Assembly: GCA_016185425.1 (NCBI GenBank)
Contig: JACPNQ010000032.1
Span: forward strand, 102,687 to 166,686
DNA from: Acidobacteriota bacterium
GTDB taxonomy: Bacteria > Acidobacteriota > Terriglobia > Bryobacterales > Bryobacteraceae
Direction: 5' to 3'
DNA: 64,000 nt
The notes under the pieces are model-generated. The model made no database searches. It was not told the origin of the DNA and was given only the letters and a program-made list of their open reading frames with translations. Shown piece by piece: positions 14,785 through 23,426 of the stretch. The first letter of the stretch is position 1. Each line of letters opens with the position of its first letter. Position numbers and translations under genes: made by a program.

Positions 14785-15806
14785 CTCTTCCCTTCCAGTT
14801 CGAAAACCGTCCGGTAAACTTGTTCGTAGCCCGCCACCATGGTTTCGATAGAGAAGCGCTCCTGGACTCGTCGCCGGCAAGCGTTGCGATTGATTTCACC
14901 GAGCCGTTCCAGGGCCCGCACCGCCTCGCCGACGGTGTTGACCAGGAAACCCGTCTGCCTGTCTTCGATCACTTCACTGCACGAGCCGAGGTCCATCGCG
15001 ATCACGGGCACGCCGGCGGCATTGGCTTCCGCCAGGACGAGTCCGAATCGTTCTGGGATGGTGTTCAGGTGCAGCAGCGCTCGGGCCTGCGCAAACAACT
15101 CGTTCTTGCCCGGCACGTCCACTGGCCCGATGTAGCGGATCGTCTGATCAAGGTGGGGCTCCACCTGCTCGCGGAAATAGGTCTGATCCTGGATAATCCC
15201 GGCGATGAGCAGTGGCAATCCGCTCAGGCGAGCCGCCTCGATCGCCAGATGGACACCCTTGTCCGGGTGAATCCGACCGAGGAAGACCAGGTGATCTCCG
15301 CCGCGTTCCTGGATCGGGTACAACGAGAGATCGATTCCGTTATAGACTGTCGCCAGATAATTCAGCCCCGGTGCGCGGTCGGAGTTGCTGATGGAGACAA
15401 AATATCCGTCACGATACTTCTCGTACACGGGCATGATTTTGGCAGACGAGAATCCATGGATGGTCGTGAGGACCGGCGTCTTCACCAGCCGCGTGTAGGC
15501 GAGCGCCATGAAGTCGTAATGGCTGTGGATGAGATCAAACTCCGCGGCGTGCTCGAACGCCTCGGAGATGTGAAGGTACTCGGCCACCTTCGGATCGATG
15601 GCGGGATCCTCTTCATAACCCCGGTCCACCACTGCATGCAGGTGAGCTCGGGTCACGGAATCCCTTGTCGCGAACAGCGTCACATCCCAGCCACGGGCGG
15701 CCAGTCCTTCGGCGATGTTGCTGGCGACCGTTTCCCACGCGCCGTATTGCCGGGGAGGCGTTCGCCAGGCTACCGGCGACAGGACAGCGACTCTTTTAGC
15801 TGACAT
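14781..15806 (-). CDS. GT4 family glycosyltransferase
   Basis: A 341-residue GT-B fold retaining glycosyltransferase. The N-terminal domain begins RVAVLSPVAWRTPPRQYGAWE, the acceptor-side loop pattern of GT4 enzymes. The C-terminal nucleotide-sugar domain has FLGRIHPDKGVHLAIEAA and the PERFGLVLAEANAAGVPVIA segment with the ERFGLVLAEA EX7E motif. There is no signal peptide or membrane helix, so it acts in the cytoplasm or on the inner face of the membrane. The start at 15806 was chosen at MSAKRVAVL; it overlaps the end of the transglutaminase gene by 11 bp, and the 3' end overlaps GH130. With the two GH130 enzymes it probably builds or remodels a mannose-containing oligosaccharide. Confidence 0.87.
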   Translation of the reverse strand: MSAKRVAVLSPVAWRTPPRQYGAWETVASNIAEGLAARGWDVTLFATRDSVTRAHLHAVVDRGYEEDPAIDPKVAEYLHISEAFEHAAEFDLIHSHYDFMALAYTRLVKTPVLTTIHGFSSAKIMPVYEKYRDGYFVSISNSDRAPGLNYLATVYNGIDLSLYPIQERGGDHLVFLGRIHPDKGVHLAIEAARLSGLPLLIAGIIQDQTYFREQVEPHLDQTIRYIGPVDVPGKNELFAQARALLHLNTIPERFGLVLAEANAAGVPVIAMDLGSCSEVIEDRQTGFLVNTVGEAVRALERLGEINRNACRRRVQERFSIETMVAGYEQVYRTVFELEGKR

Positions 15807-16644
15807 CGTCAACCTGCAGGTACAGCGATGCCTCCATCCGCGACCGCGATCTACCTGAATACCAGCCCGCGACCGGGGCTGCGAGATCGAAATCAAAACC
15901 GGCGGCTACAGCGACGTGTCCGTTGGACACCGCCAGTCCGCGAGCGGGATCGTAGCCCCGCCAGCCGATGGCCGGCAAATAGACCTCGGCCCACGCGTGC
16001 ATGTACGGATCCTGGCTGCCCGCCGACGCGCACTCATAACCGCTGACGAACCTGGCGGCGATTCCCATCACGCGGCAGGCATCGCAGAACAGAACCGCCA
16101 GGTCGCGGCAAGATCCTTCCTGCAGCCTCAACGTTTGGTCCGACGGCCAAGGGGAACCGTAGGGACGGATCGACTGGCGGCAGATTTGAAAGATCTGCCG
16201 GCTCAGCGCCAGCAGAAACAACAGCGTGTTCCATTGCGCGCCGGCGGCGGCCGATTTCGCAAACTGCTTGACCGACTCCGCGACGTGCGCGTCCTGCCGA
16301 TACGGCATCAGAGCCGCGCACAGGGGTTCCGCATACCACAGCGGAAGGTTCAGCGACTCGCCGGTGAGAACGTAATCAAACGGGTTCTGCCGAAGCATCT
16401 CCACGGTGAACCTGCTGGTTACACTCAAATCCCTGGTGGCTGTTCCAAACCACGCGTTAAGAGCGAGATTGCCATCCTGATCCAAACACTCCGTGGTTCC
16501 GGCGGGCAGTGGTGCGATCTGAATGTCGAAGTCAAGCAACTGTTGCGCGTTGGTCATGCGTGGCCTGAGCCGGAAAACGTGTGGCTCCAAGTACACCGGA
16601 AAATCGTAGCGGTACAACGTAGAGTGCGAAACGGTGATTTTCAT
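15796..16644 (-). CDS. Transglutaminase-like cysteine peptidase family protein
   Basis: A 282-residue protein with the Bact_transglu_N beta domain (about 1-80; TLYRYDFPVYLEPHVFRLRPR) followed by a transglutaminase core. A full catalytic triad is visible: Cys in QEGSCRDLAVLF, His in DPYMHAWAEVYLP and Asp in WRGYDPARG. No signal peptide is present. The gene sits 10 bp after the longer GH130 and overlaps the following GT4. In other bacteria such proteins often sit with amide-ligase partners; here the partners are glycan genes, so the target of its presumed peptidase or amidase activity is unknown. Confidence 0.82.
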   Translation of the reverse strand: MKITVSHSTLYRYDFPVYLEPHVFRLRPRMTNAQQLLDFDIQIAPLPAGTTECLDQDGNLALNAWFGTATRDLSVTSRFTVEMLRQNPFDYVLTGESLNLPLWYAEPLCAALMPYRQDAHVAESVKQFAKSAAAGAQWNTLLFLLALSRQIFQICRQSIRPYGSPWPSDQTLRLQEGSCRDLAVLFCDACRVMGIAARFVSGYECASAGSQDPYMHAWAEVYLPAIGWRGYDPARGLAVSNGHVAVAAGFDFDLAAPVAGWYSGRSRSRMEASLYLQVDDVS

Positions 16645-16654
16645 GCGAATCGCC

Positions 16655-18103
16655 TTATTCCATGGCAGCCAGCACCTCGGCGAGCGCGACGGTCGCGAAA
16701 CCGGTGGCGTGATCGGCCAAGCCATAGGGGATGATCAACTCGCCATTGTGCACCAGCGCGCCGCAGGTATAAACGACATTGGGCACGTAACCTTCACGCT
16801 CGTTCTGGTTCGGCTTGAGCAAGGGTTCGCGGAGCCGTCCAATCACTTTGGCCGGATCGTCGCGATCGAGGAGGAACGCGCCGATCGAGTACTGTCGCAT
16901 AGGGCCGACACCGTGGCTGAGGACTAGCCACCCGGCATCGGTCTCGATCGGAGATCCGCAATTCCCAAGCTGGACCAGTTCCCAGGGAAAGGCTGGTTTG
17001 AGGAGCACGTTGCGCTCATTCCAGAAGTGGACGTTGTCGGAAAACATCAGGTAAATGTTCTCGTTGTCCTGGCGGGAGAGCATGGCATAGCGGCCGCCGA
17101 TCTTTCGCGGGAAGATGGCCATGCCTTTGTTTTCCGCGGCCGGACCATTCAAGGTAATGAATCGAAAGTTGAGGAAGTCAGAAGTCTCCACCAACTCCGG
17201 CACTACGACCCTACCATCGTACGCTGTGAAGGTTGCGTAATAGGTGGGCGTGTCATCTTCGTTCCGGAAGCAAACGAAGCGAGCGTCCTCGATGCCGTTG
17301 CGTTGGGAGGGAGTGGCCGGGAAGATGATGCGTTCGCAGAGCTGTTGCTCGGGCTGAAACTGCACATGGTAATTGGACCTGGCCAGCATCCAAATGCCCT
17401 GAGATGCGCCCTGGTCTTCCTGCGTCATTCCATCAGGCAAGAGAAACTGTTCGGCTTGGAGTTCCGTGCGAAGCTCGTCCAGCGCGAAACGATCCCCGAG
17501 CTTGTGCATGACGCGGCGCGTGAATTCGCTGGCCAATCCCAGTTCTGAAAGTTTCCGGCCGAACAGGGCCTTTTCATAGACGGGATTTGGAATCTGACGG
17601 GGCTCGGTGAGAAAGCCCGTGGCGGGCAATACTTCGATCCGCTGATCGGGATGGATAATACCGGTGCGAAAAGTGATGGAAGAAATGTGTCCTTCCCCGG
17701 TGGCGCGCAAACTGAGAATAAACCGCAGCGCGCCCGACGGCAGACCAGTCTGGTCAGGATGCGGCACGATGGAAGGATTGAACAGCGCGGCGGATTCCAG
17801 GGAGTATTCGGCCAGGAAATACGAACCGATCAACAGTCGTCTCTGTTCGGACAAGTTCTGATCCGTCGCCAGCGACCCGCGAACCTGTTCGAAGCGTTCC
17901 GCGAAGACTTTGTGTATTGCCTGGTGGCGGCGGCAGAATTCCGCACAGACCTGGTCCAGGAGCGCGCCGACCCGGTCTTCCGGCATCGCCATAATTCTTT
18001 CGACGATCCTGGCAATCCGTTCCGGACCACCGGGACTGAAGGGCCGGAGGAGAACCCGGGACTGGTCCGGATTGAGGATTGTGGCCGTACGCGTGAGGTT
18101 CAT
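16655..18103 (-). CDS. Long GH130 family protein
   Basis: A 482-residue member of GH130 with a helical N-terminal extension of about 180 residues (RIARIVERIMAMPEDRVGALLDQV...) ahead of the propeller. Propeller motifs include RTGIIHPDQRIEV, NGIEDARFVCF, YATFTAYDGRVVVPE, NCGSPIETDAGWLVLSHGVG and YVPNVVYTCGALVHNGELIIPYG. It therefore belongs to the long, poorly characterised GH130 branch. The ATG at 18103 lies 14 bp after the GT4-toroid gene without a clear ribosome-binding site, suggesting translational coupling. Whether it is a phosphorylase or a hydrolase cannot be told by reading; the phosphate-binding residues need alignment. Confidence 0.82.
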   Translation of the reverse strand: MNLTRTATILNPDQSRVLLRPFSPGGPERIARIVERIMAMPEDRVGALLDQVCAEFCRRHQAIHKVFAERFEQVRGSLATDQNLSEQRRLLIGSYFLAEYSLESAALFNPSIVPHPDQTGLPSGALRFILSLRATGEGHISSITFRTGIIHPDQRIEVLPATGFLTEPRQIPNPVYEKALFGRKLSELGLASEFTRRVMHKLGDRFALDELRTELQAEQFLLPDGMTQEDQGASQGIWMLARSNYHVQFQPEQQLCERIIFPATPSQRNGIEDARFVCFRNEDDTPTYYATFTAYDGRVVVPELVETSDFLNFRFITLNGPAAENKGMAIFPRKIGGRYAMLSRQDNENIYLMFSDNVHFWNERNVLLKPAFPWELVQLGNCGSPIETDAGWLVLSHGVGPMRQYSIGAFLLDRDDPAKVIGRLREPLLKPNQNEREGYVPNVVYTCGALVHNGELIIPYGLADHATGFATVALAEVLAAME

Positions 18104-18117
18104 TGAGGTGGGGGGTA

Positions 18118-20406
18118 CTACTCCGTGATGGCGATCGGTTCTCGAAAACTCGTCAATATGTTTTGCGCCAATTGCATTTCCGCCAACGAAAGTAAGAACG
18201 CCAGGGTCGACTCCGCTCCCTGGTTCCCGTTGACCCGATCTACATGCAACCCATCGCGGCAGCCGCCAGTGTCGGGGGAATAAAGCTCCAGTCCGAGATC
18301 GTTCCACCCGATGAACCAATCGAAGGCGCGTTGCGCATGTTCATACCAGCAGATGTCCGATGTGGCGCGATAGGCTTCCAGGCACGCCGAGACCGTTGCT
18401 TGCGCCTCAATGGGCTGCTGGTCGAAATCGGCCCGCGGGCCGCCGCGGCGGTAGAACCCATTACTGCCAATGGGTCGAAAGTGACCCTTCTCGGACATCT
18501 GCAATTCCGTCAGCCAGCGTAGGGCCGCGAGCCCACGCTGTAGTACGGTTTGTTGCCCGGTTGCATGGCCACTCACGATCAAGGCGTGCGCGAGCTTGGC
18601 GTTATCGTACGACAATTCTTCCTCAAACCATTGCCAGTCCGGATGCGCACTCGCTTCAAAAAGTCCCATCAGGCGGCAAGTCAGCGTCTCTCTGGTCTGA
18701 TTGACTAGGCTGTCTCCGCTTAACCGGCGCAGATATTCATGGATGCCGATCAAGCCGAACGCCCAAGCTCTGGGCGACGTGAACCCCATCACCGCGGGCA
18801 ACGCCTGCGCGAAGAGCTGTCCCGCCATCATTTGGAAGCTCCGGAACGGCGAACGTCCCACGCCAATGCCTAGCGCCCAGAGCGCCCGCCCTTGACAGTC
18901 CTCCGAACCCTGTTCGTCCAGCCAGTGCCGCTCAAAACTGAGGTGATTGTGGAAGCGTTTTGTTTGTGGATCGAAAGCGTAGTTGAGGAATGCCGCGGAA
19001 GTTGTGGCTAGTGTCCGCACTGACTCCGCATTCTCTCCCAATTCACCGAGCAGCACCGCCAGAATGAAGGCACGAGCGTTATCGTCGGTACAATAGCCTT
19101 CTGCAAAATTCGGCACACTGAAGAGAGCGTGCTGAAAGACTCCGGTGGAATCGGTCATCCTCCAGAGGTGACTTAGCTTCATGGGCGGCAATTCCCGTGG
19201 CTTCTGGTCGAGCGTCTTAGACGCAAGAAATTTTCGCGAACGCGCCGCTACTTCCAGACGGGAGCACTCGAACGTTCGCATATACATCTGCGCCACGTTG
19301 CTCCAAATCATCTCGCGCCCTATCTTATAGGCGTTCTTGCGAATGGCATGCCGGCGGGTGTCGTCGCGCAGCAACCCGATGACCTCGCGCGCAATGGCGG
19401 GAGCATCGGCGAACGGCACCAGCACGCCGCGATCTTCCGCCAACAGTTCTGCCGCGTGCCAATATGGCGTGGAAACCACCGCCTTGCCGGCGCCAAAAGT
19501 GTAGGCCAGCGTTCCCGACGTGATCTGCGCTTCATTCAGGTAAGGCGTGATATAAAGGTCCGCCGCGCCGATGAACTCTTTGAGATTCTCGATATCCACG
19601 AATTGGTTGTAGAAGATGACGTTCTTGTCAACCCTGTTCTTCTTGGCCAGAATCTCGAGGCTGAGCCGGTAGCCCTCTCCGTGCTCCCGCATTTCGTTAG
19701 GATGCGTGGCGCCGAGGACGATGTATACGACCTCTGGAAACTCCGCCAGAATTGGCGGCAGCGCGTTGAGTACATACTCAATACCCTTGTTTGGCGAAAG
19801 CAGGCCAAACGTGAGCAGCACGACTCTGCCTTCCACGCCGAACTGGTCCTTGAAATAAGTCGGATCGACGAAGCCTACATCGGGAATTCCATGCGCTATG
19901 AGGTCGATCTTGGCGGTCGGCGCATGGTAGATTTCCTGCAGCATCTGTCGCCCCCGCTCGGCCATAACCACAAGCCGGGTGGAGAGTGAGATTAACCCTT
20001 CCATCACGCGCCGCTGCTCGATTCTCGGCTCTCTAAGCACGGTATGGAGCGTCGTGACGACAGGCATTCTCAATTCGCGCAGGAGGGCGAGAATGTGACC
20101 ACCGGCAGGACCGCCGAATATGCCGAACTCGTGCTGCAGACAGACAATATCCACGTTGCTGATATTGAGGAAGTCTGCGGCACGCATATAGGACGACAGA
20201 TCCTGCTCCTCAATTTCAAAGCGAACGACCTCCGGGTACTCGTAGCCACCTGGAATGTCGTTCACCGACACGGCCAGGCAGTGGCTCTGGGGGTGCGCGC
20301 TCGCGACGGCTGCAAGCAGGTCGGATGTGAACGTAGCGATGCCGCACTTACGCGGTAAGTGGTCGCCAACGAAAGCGATCTTGCGGACTTTTGAATTGCT
20401 TTTCAT
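18118..20406 (-). CDS. GT4 glycosyltransferase fused to a C-terminal alpha-toroid domain
   Basis: A 762-residue two-domain protein. Residues about 1-385 are a GT4 enzyme (KIAFVGDHLPRKCGIATFTSDLL; LLSPNKGIEYVLNALP; GAADLYITPYLNEAQITSGTLAYTFGAGKAVV). Residues about 400-755 are helical with repeating WALG, EGYCTDDNARAF, YDNAKLAHALI and NQGAESTLAFLLSL motifs, like an (alpha/alpha)6-barrel glycan-processing domain. A putative bifunctional transferase plus glycan-binding or -cleaving module is a reasonable reading. It is the first enzyme gene after the XRE regulator (42 bp gap) and leads into the long GH130. AAAGGA about 10 nt before the ATG is the likely ribosome-binding site. Confidence 0.87.
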   Translation of the reverse strand: MKSNSKVRKIAFVGDHLPRKCGIATFTSDLLAAVASAHPQSHCLAVSVNDIPGGYEYPEVVRFEIEEQDLSSYMRAADFLNISNVDIVCLQHEFGIFGGPAGGHILALLRELRMPVVTTLHTVLREPRIEQRRVMEGLISLSTRLVVMAERGRQMLQEIYHAPTAKIDLIAHGIPDVGFVDPTYFKDQFGVEGRVVLLTFGLLSPNKGIEYVLNALPPILAEFPEVVYIVLGATHPNEMREHGEGYRLSLEILAKKNRVDKNVIFYNQFVDIENLKEFIGAADLYITPYLNEAQITSGTLAYTFGAGKAVVSTPYWHAAELLAEDRGVLVPFADAPAIAREVIGLLRDDTRRHAIRKNAYKIGREMIWSNVAQMYMRTFECSRLEVAARSRKFLASKTLDQKPRELPPMKLSHLWRMTDSTGVFQHALFSVPNFAEGYCTDDNARAFILAVLLGELGENAESVRTLATTSAAFLNYAFDPQTKRFHNHLSFERHWLDEQGSEDCQGRALWALGIGVGRSPFRSFQMMAGQLFAQALPAVMGFTSPRAWAFGLIGIHEYLRRLSGDSLVNQTRETLTCRLMGLFEASAHPDWQWFEEELSYDNAKLAHALIVSGHATGQQTVLQRGLAALRWLTELQMSEKGHFRPIGSNGFYRRGGPRADFDQQPIEAQATVSACLEAYRATSDICWYEHAQRAFDWFIGWNDLGLELYSPDTGGCRDGLHVDRVNGNQGAESTLAFLLSLAEMQLAQNILTSFREPIAITE

Positions 20407-20448
20407 GAAGGCATTCCTTTGCTGCGCAGCGGCTTTATGCCGCGTCGA

Positions 20449-21327
20449 TCAATCTGATTCTCCGGGCTGCGTTGCCGCCGGGAAATGGAGTGGATCCCTC
20501 AGATTCTGTAACTCCCGATAATAGTAGATAGGAGAAGGGTTCTTTCCCCTGACCTTAAGCGCCTTCAGAAATTCGATTTCTTCTTCGGTGGCATCGCCGC
20601 TCAACGACGCATCGCTCAGGAACCGGTCCAACCCAGGTTCCAGGGGGAGGGGCTGTTCGGGCCCTTTTTCGGCAAACTCGAATCGCTTTCGGATGCCTGC
20701 TGCGAGCCGGCGGTTCAGAACAACTTCGATCCCAAAGCTCTTCAGGTCGATATCCCATGAGTCGATGATCGGATCCAGGAAGGAGACGCAGTTTTCAACA
20801 GAGATGTCAAAGACGTCCGTGTCCAGAAATTCGAGAATGGCAACGCGCACCTGCTCATAGCTGCGCGCTCTCGATTTTGCCATTAGACGCAGCCACTTCT
20901 TATTTTCCAGTTCTTCCTTGGCAACGCCTTGGGCGACATCCAAAAGCTTTTGCGTGACCAGGCGTTCGAGTTCGCCGAAAGGCTCCTTCTCAAAAATCCG
21001 GCGCAGTTCTTTCCGCCGGGCGGAATCGCATTTGCGCAGAATCAACGCGCGGCACTCTTTGAAGAGGGGCCGCGGAAGCTCCGCAACTTTTTTTCTCAAC
21101 TCTTCCTTGCGTTGCAGGTCAGCTAGTTTCGACAGTTCACCGCTCGGCAATTTCAACGTCTTGCCAATCTTCTCGTAAATGTCGGTGCGCCCAGGCGCCG
21201 GAGGAGCTTTTTTCCGCGCCAGCAGTTGCGAAATGTAGGATTCCGTTACTTCAGCAGCAGCCGCGAGATCCTTTTGCTCAAGGCCAAGCTCTTTCAAGCG
21301 GTGTCTGATCAAGAGCGAAACGTCCAC
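20449..21327 (-). CDS. XRE-type transcriptional regulator with long C-terminal domain
   Basis: A 292-residue protein with an N-terminal Cro/CI helix-turn-helix (about 3-65: IRHRLKELGLEQKDLAAAAEVTESYISQLLARKKAP) followed by about 220 mostly helical, charged residues I do not recognise. The GTG at 21327 has AAGGA about 8 nt upstream. It is the first gene of the minus-strand glycan operon. A perfect palindrome, TTAACC-N6-GGTTAA, lies 25 bp upstream of its start, and a second copy covers the -10 region of the divergent promoter. It is therefore the obvious candidate to bind both sites and coordinate the glycan and chaperonin arms. The C-terminal domain may sense the inducing signal. Confidence 0.85.
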   Translation of the reverse strand: MDVSLLIRHRLKELGLEQKDLAAAAEVTESYISQLLARKKAPPAPGRTDIYEKIGKTLKLPSGELSKLADLQRKEELRKKVAELPRPLFKECRALILRKCDSARRKELRRIFEKEPFGELERLVTQKLLDVAQGVAKEELENKKWLRLMAKSRARSYEQVRVAILEFLDTDVFDISVENCVSFLDPIIDSWDIDLKSFGIEVVLNRRLAAGIRKRFEFAEKGPEQPLPLEPGLDRFLSDASLSGDATEEEIEFLKALKVRGKNPSPIYYYRELQNLRDPLHFPAATQPGESD

Positions 21328-21351
21328 TGAACCATCCTTGCAGCATTCCGA

Positions 21352-21369
21352 TTAACCAAGTGAGGTTAA
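21352..21369. promoter_or_regulatory. Operator copy 1, TTAACC-N6-GGTTAA
   Basis: A perfect 6+6 palindrome with spacer AAGTGA, 25 bp upstream of the XRE gene start. It is identical in both arms and spacing to copy 2, which lies 66 bp away (about six helical turns). Confidence 0.8.
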
Positions 21370-21399
21370 TCTAAACTGCTATTTTGCCATGATCTGGCC

Positions 21400-21429
21400 T
21401 TGACAATCAAGCTATACTTAACCGATACT
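21400..21429 (+). promoter_or_regulatory. Predicted promoter of the chaperonin-side operon
   Basis: A perfect -35 TTGACA (21400-21405) is followed after 18 bp by GATACT (21424-21429) as -10. The -10 lies exactly in the spacer of operator copy 2, so occupancy of the operator should block RNA polymerase. The first gene downstream starts about 140 bp away at 21571. Confidence 0.6.
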
Positions 21430-21435
21430 GGTTAA
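21418..21435. promoter_or_regulatory. Operator copy 2, TTAACC-N6-GGTTAA
   Basis: The second perfect palindrome, with spacer GATACT, which doubles as the predicted -10 box of the plus-strand promoter. Such an arrangement is typical for a repressor site. Confidence 0.8.
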
Positions 21436-21570
21436 TGCCTGGACGCTCCCGCCCACTCGCAGGTCATCTGAACTAAGTCAGGCGATCTGATTACCATCCC
21501 TTAGATCACCCGCAACCCACGGGTTGTGGTGTCTCTCCGACGCTGGGCGGGTCGAGAAAGAGGATCACGC

Positions 21571-22398
21571 GTGTCTCCTTCGATTGAATTGCTGGAACCT
21601 AAGCAGGCATGGGCAATCTCAGCCGCAAAGCCGCTCGATGAAGCGGTATGGCAAGCATGGCTCGCGAAGGGCCGGGCGCAAGACAAGCGCCGTAAGGCCT
21701 TGGGAATAAAGGTCTTAAAGTGGACTGGGATCGTAGGGCTGCTTGCCGCGGCGGGATTCTCCTTCCGTCTCGGGGCAGCTAGCCCGGCAGACGATCTTTC
21801 GAAATACCGTGGTTTCCAATTTGGTACAGACCTATCGACGGTCGCGCGACAGGCCGGCGTGGACCCGTCTCAGGTGAAGGTGATCCACAGCCGCCCGGCC
21901 CTGATCCAAGAGCTTGAGTGGCTCCCTCAGAGTCACGGCGTCTCTTCCCAGACAGAACCGGCCAAAAGTGTGGTCTTCAGCTTCTACACCGGCGAACTGT
22001 TTCGCATTGTAGTCGATTATGATCGCTACGAAACCGAGGGGATGACGTCCGACGACTTCGTCGAAGCAGTCTCCGCCACGTACGGAACTGCCACCAAGCC
22101 CGCCGTTTCAGCCAAGGTTGCGCAAAGCTACGGTGATCCCGAAGAGATCCTCGCGCAATGGCAGGATCCACAGTACCGCTTCGAATTGCTCCGTTATTCC
22201 TACGGGCCAACCTTCAAACTGGTGGGGATCAGCAAAAAGCTGGACGCGCCGGCCCAGGCCGCAACTCTGGAAGCGAAGCGGCTCGACGATCAGGAAGCGC
22301 CACAGAGGGATGCGGCCCGATTGGCGAGCGAAGTAGGGGCCGCAAAAGCCAAGTTGGAAAAGGCGAGGCTTGTGAACAAGCCGAAGTTTCGACCGTAG
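21571..22398 (+). CDS. Membrane-anchored protein of unknown function
   Basis: A 275-residue protein. The GTG at 21571 was chosen because AGAGGA lies about 5 nt upstream; the frame is open a further 15 codons to another GTG. A cytoplasmic N-terminus of about 50 residues precedes one membrane helix (about 47-67, WTGIVGLLAAAGFSFRLG). A soluble part follows that contains GFQFGTDLSTVARQAGVDPSQVKVIHSRPALIQELEW and VVFSFYTGELFRIVVDYDRYETEGMTSDDFVEAVSATYG, then a charged helical tail. No family was recognised. It is first in the plus-strand operon leading to groES-groEL, under the operator-controlled promoter. Confidence 0.7.
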   Translation: MSPSIELLEPKQAWAISAAKPLDEAVWQAWLAKGRAQDKRRKALGIKVLKWTGIVGLLAAAGFSFRLGAASPADDLSKYRGFQFGTDLSTVARQAGVDPSQVKVIHSRPALIQELEWLPQSHGVSSQTEPAKSVVFSFYTGELFRIVVDYDRYETEGMTSDDFVEAVSATYGTATKPAVSAKVAQSYGDPEEILAQWQDPQYRFELLRYSYGPTFKLVGISKKLDAPAQAATLEAKRLDDQEAPQRDAARLASEVGAAKAKLEKARLVNKPKFRP

Positions 22399-22417
22399 CC
22401 CACGGAGGTACACGAAC

Positions 22418-22630
22418 ATGACGAGTATCGGAGTGGCTCCTTCTACATTTCAGGAAGGTGATGAAGTCGTGCTGGCCCGTGGCACTTACCCGGGCACCCT
22501 GGGCGTTTTTCTCCGGCTGAAAGAGGACGTCAACTGGGCGGATATTCGGGAGCGCAATGGGGACATCCGCAGTCATCCGGTGATATGGCTGGCTCATTCT
22601 GCGAAGGCAGCCCTCGGTTCCAAGAACTGA
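22418..22630 (+). CDS. Small KOW/SH3-like protein
   Basis: A 70-residue protein with GGAGG about 11 nt before the ATG. The segment GDEVVLARGTYPGTLGVFLRLKED resembles a KOW-type or SH3-like beta barrel, with a following WADI...SHPVIWL strand. No named family was recognised. It lies 19 bp after the membrane protein and 6 bp before the next gene in the chaperonin-side operon. Confidence 0.65.
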   Translation: MTSIGVAPSTFQEGDEVVLARGTYPGTLGVFLRLKEDVNWADIRERNGDIRSHPVIWLAHSAKAALGSKN

Positions 22631-22636
22631 CCCGCC

Positions 22637-23083
22637 ATGACGGACATAATCACAGCGGGGAGCATTCTGGTTGCCGGGGGCAAGTATCCGCCGAAATCCT
22701 TCCTGCTCCAGAGCGAGTCTGATTCGAATGGATGGGCAGCCATCAAAGACGCCCGCGCCACGTTCGAAAAGACAGTTCAGGAAGCAGGATGGACTTTTTT
22801 CTTCATGGCTGGCGAAATCAAGACCACTGTCTTCGGACTTGACAAGCAAAAGGCGCTCCGCGCCGCGTTGAAGCGACTCATCGCGGACGTGAAATCTCAG
22901 CACTGCAACAGCATCGAGATTACGCGGGTTATGAGTAAATCGTTCTTGAAAGTGCCCTATGTTAGTGTTTCCGCTCACCCACGGCATCTGCAGAAGGGTA
23001 TGTGTTTTTCGGCTAACGAGGCGGGCTCAGACCCGGCACTCGTTACACAGACTCAATCTACAGGGAGGTTAACCGCATCATGA
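22637..23083 (+). CDS. Uncharacterised protein upstream of groES
   Basis: A 148-residue protein with no signal peptide. The core reads SFLLQSESDSNGWAAIKDARATFEKTVQEAGWTFFFMAGEIKTTVFGLD and continues into a helical segment with KSFLKVPYVSVSAHPRHLQKG, ending in a low-complexity tail. No family was recognised. The stop overlaps the groES start (ATGA), so translation of the chaperonin gene is probably coupled to it. Confidence 0.65.
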   Translation: MTDIITAGSILVAGGKYPPKSFLLQSESDSNGWAAIKDARATFEKTVQEAGWTFFFMAGEIKTTVFGLDKQKALRAALKRLIADVKSQHCNSIEITRVMSKSFLKVPYVSVSAHPRHLQKGMCFSANEAGSDPALVTQTQSTGRLTAS

Positions 23084-23397
23084 ACATTCGACCACTATAC
23101 GACCGCATGGTGGTGAAGCGGACCGAGGAAGAGGAAACCACGCGCAGCGGCATCGTCATTCCCGATTCGGCCAAGGAAACGCCCCAGCAAGGTGAAGTGA
23201 TGGCCATCGGGAAGGGCAAGCGGCTGGACGACGGCAAAATGGTCGCCCTTGACGTCCAAGTCGGCGACCGCATCCTGTTCGGCAAATATTCCGGCAACGA
23301 GATCAAACTGGAGGGCACTGAGTACATCATCATGCGTGAGGATGATGTACTTGGAGTTCTGGATGCGGCCCCCCAAGTGCTTTCCAAAGCCAGCTAA
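23080..23397 (+). CDS. groES: Co-chaperonin GroES
   Basis: A 105-residue GroES: IRPLYDRMVVKRTEEEETTRSGIVIPDSAKETPQQGEVMAIGKGK at the N-terminus with the mobile loop, then VQVGDRILFGKYSGNEIKLEG and IMREDDVLGVL. It caps the GroEL cavity during ATP-driven folding. A GGGAGG lies about 11 nt before the ATG. It is followed 29 bp later by groEL. The C-terminal DAAPQVLSKAS tail is slightly longer than in most GroES proteins. Confidence 0.97.
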   Translation: MNIRPLYDRMVVKRTEEEETTRSGIVIPDSAKETPQQGEVMAIGKGKRLDDGKMVALDVQVGDRILFGKYSGNEIKLEGTEYIIMREDDVLGVLDAAPQVLSKAS

Positions 23398-23426
23398 TTC
23401 AAATCCGAATCACGGGGAAAACATCC

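Noticed and set aside
14820..15803. A 327-codon plus-strand frame
   Set aside because: Exactly antisense to the GT4 gene, with Arg/His/Asp-rich shadow composition and no motif.
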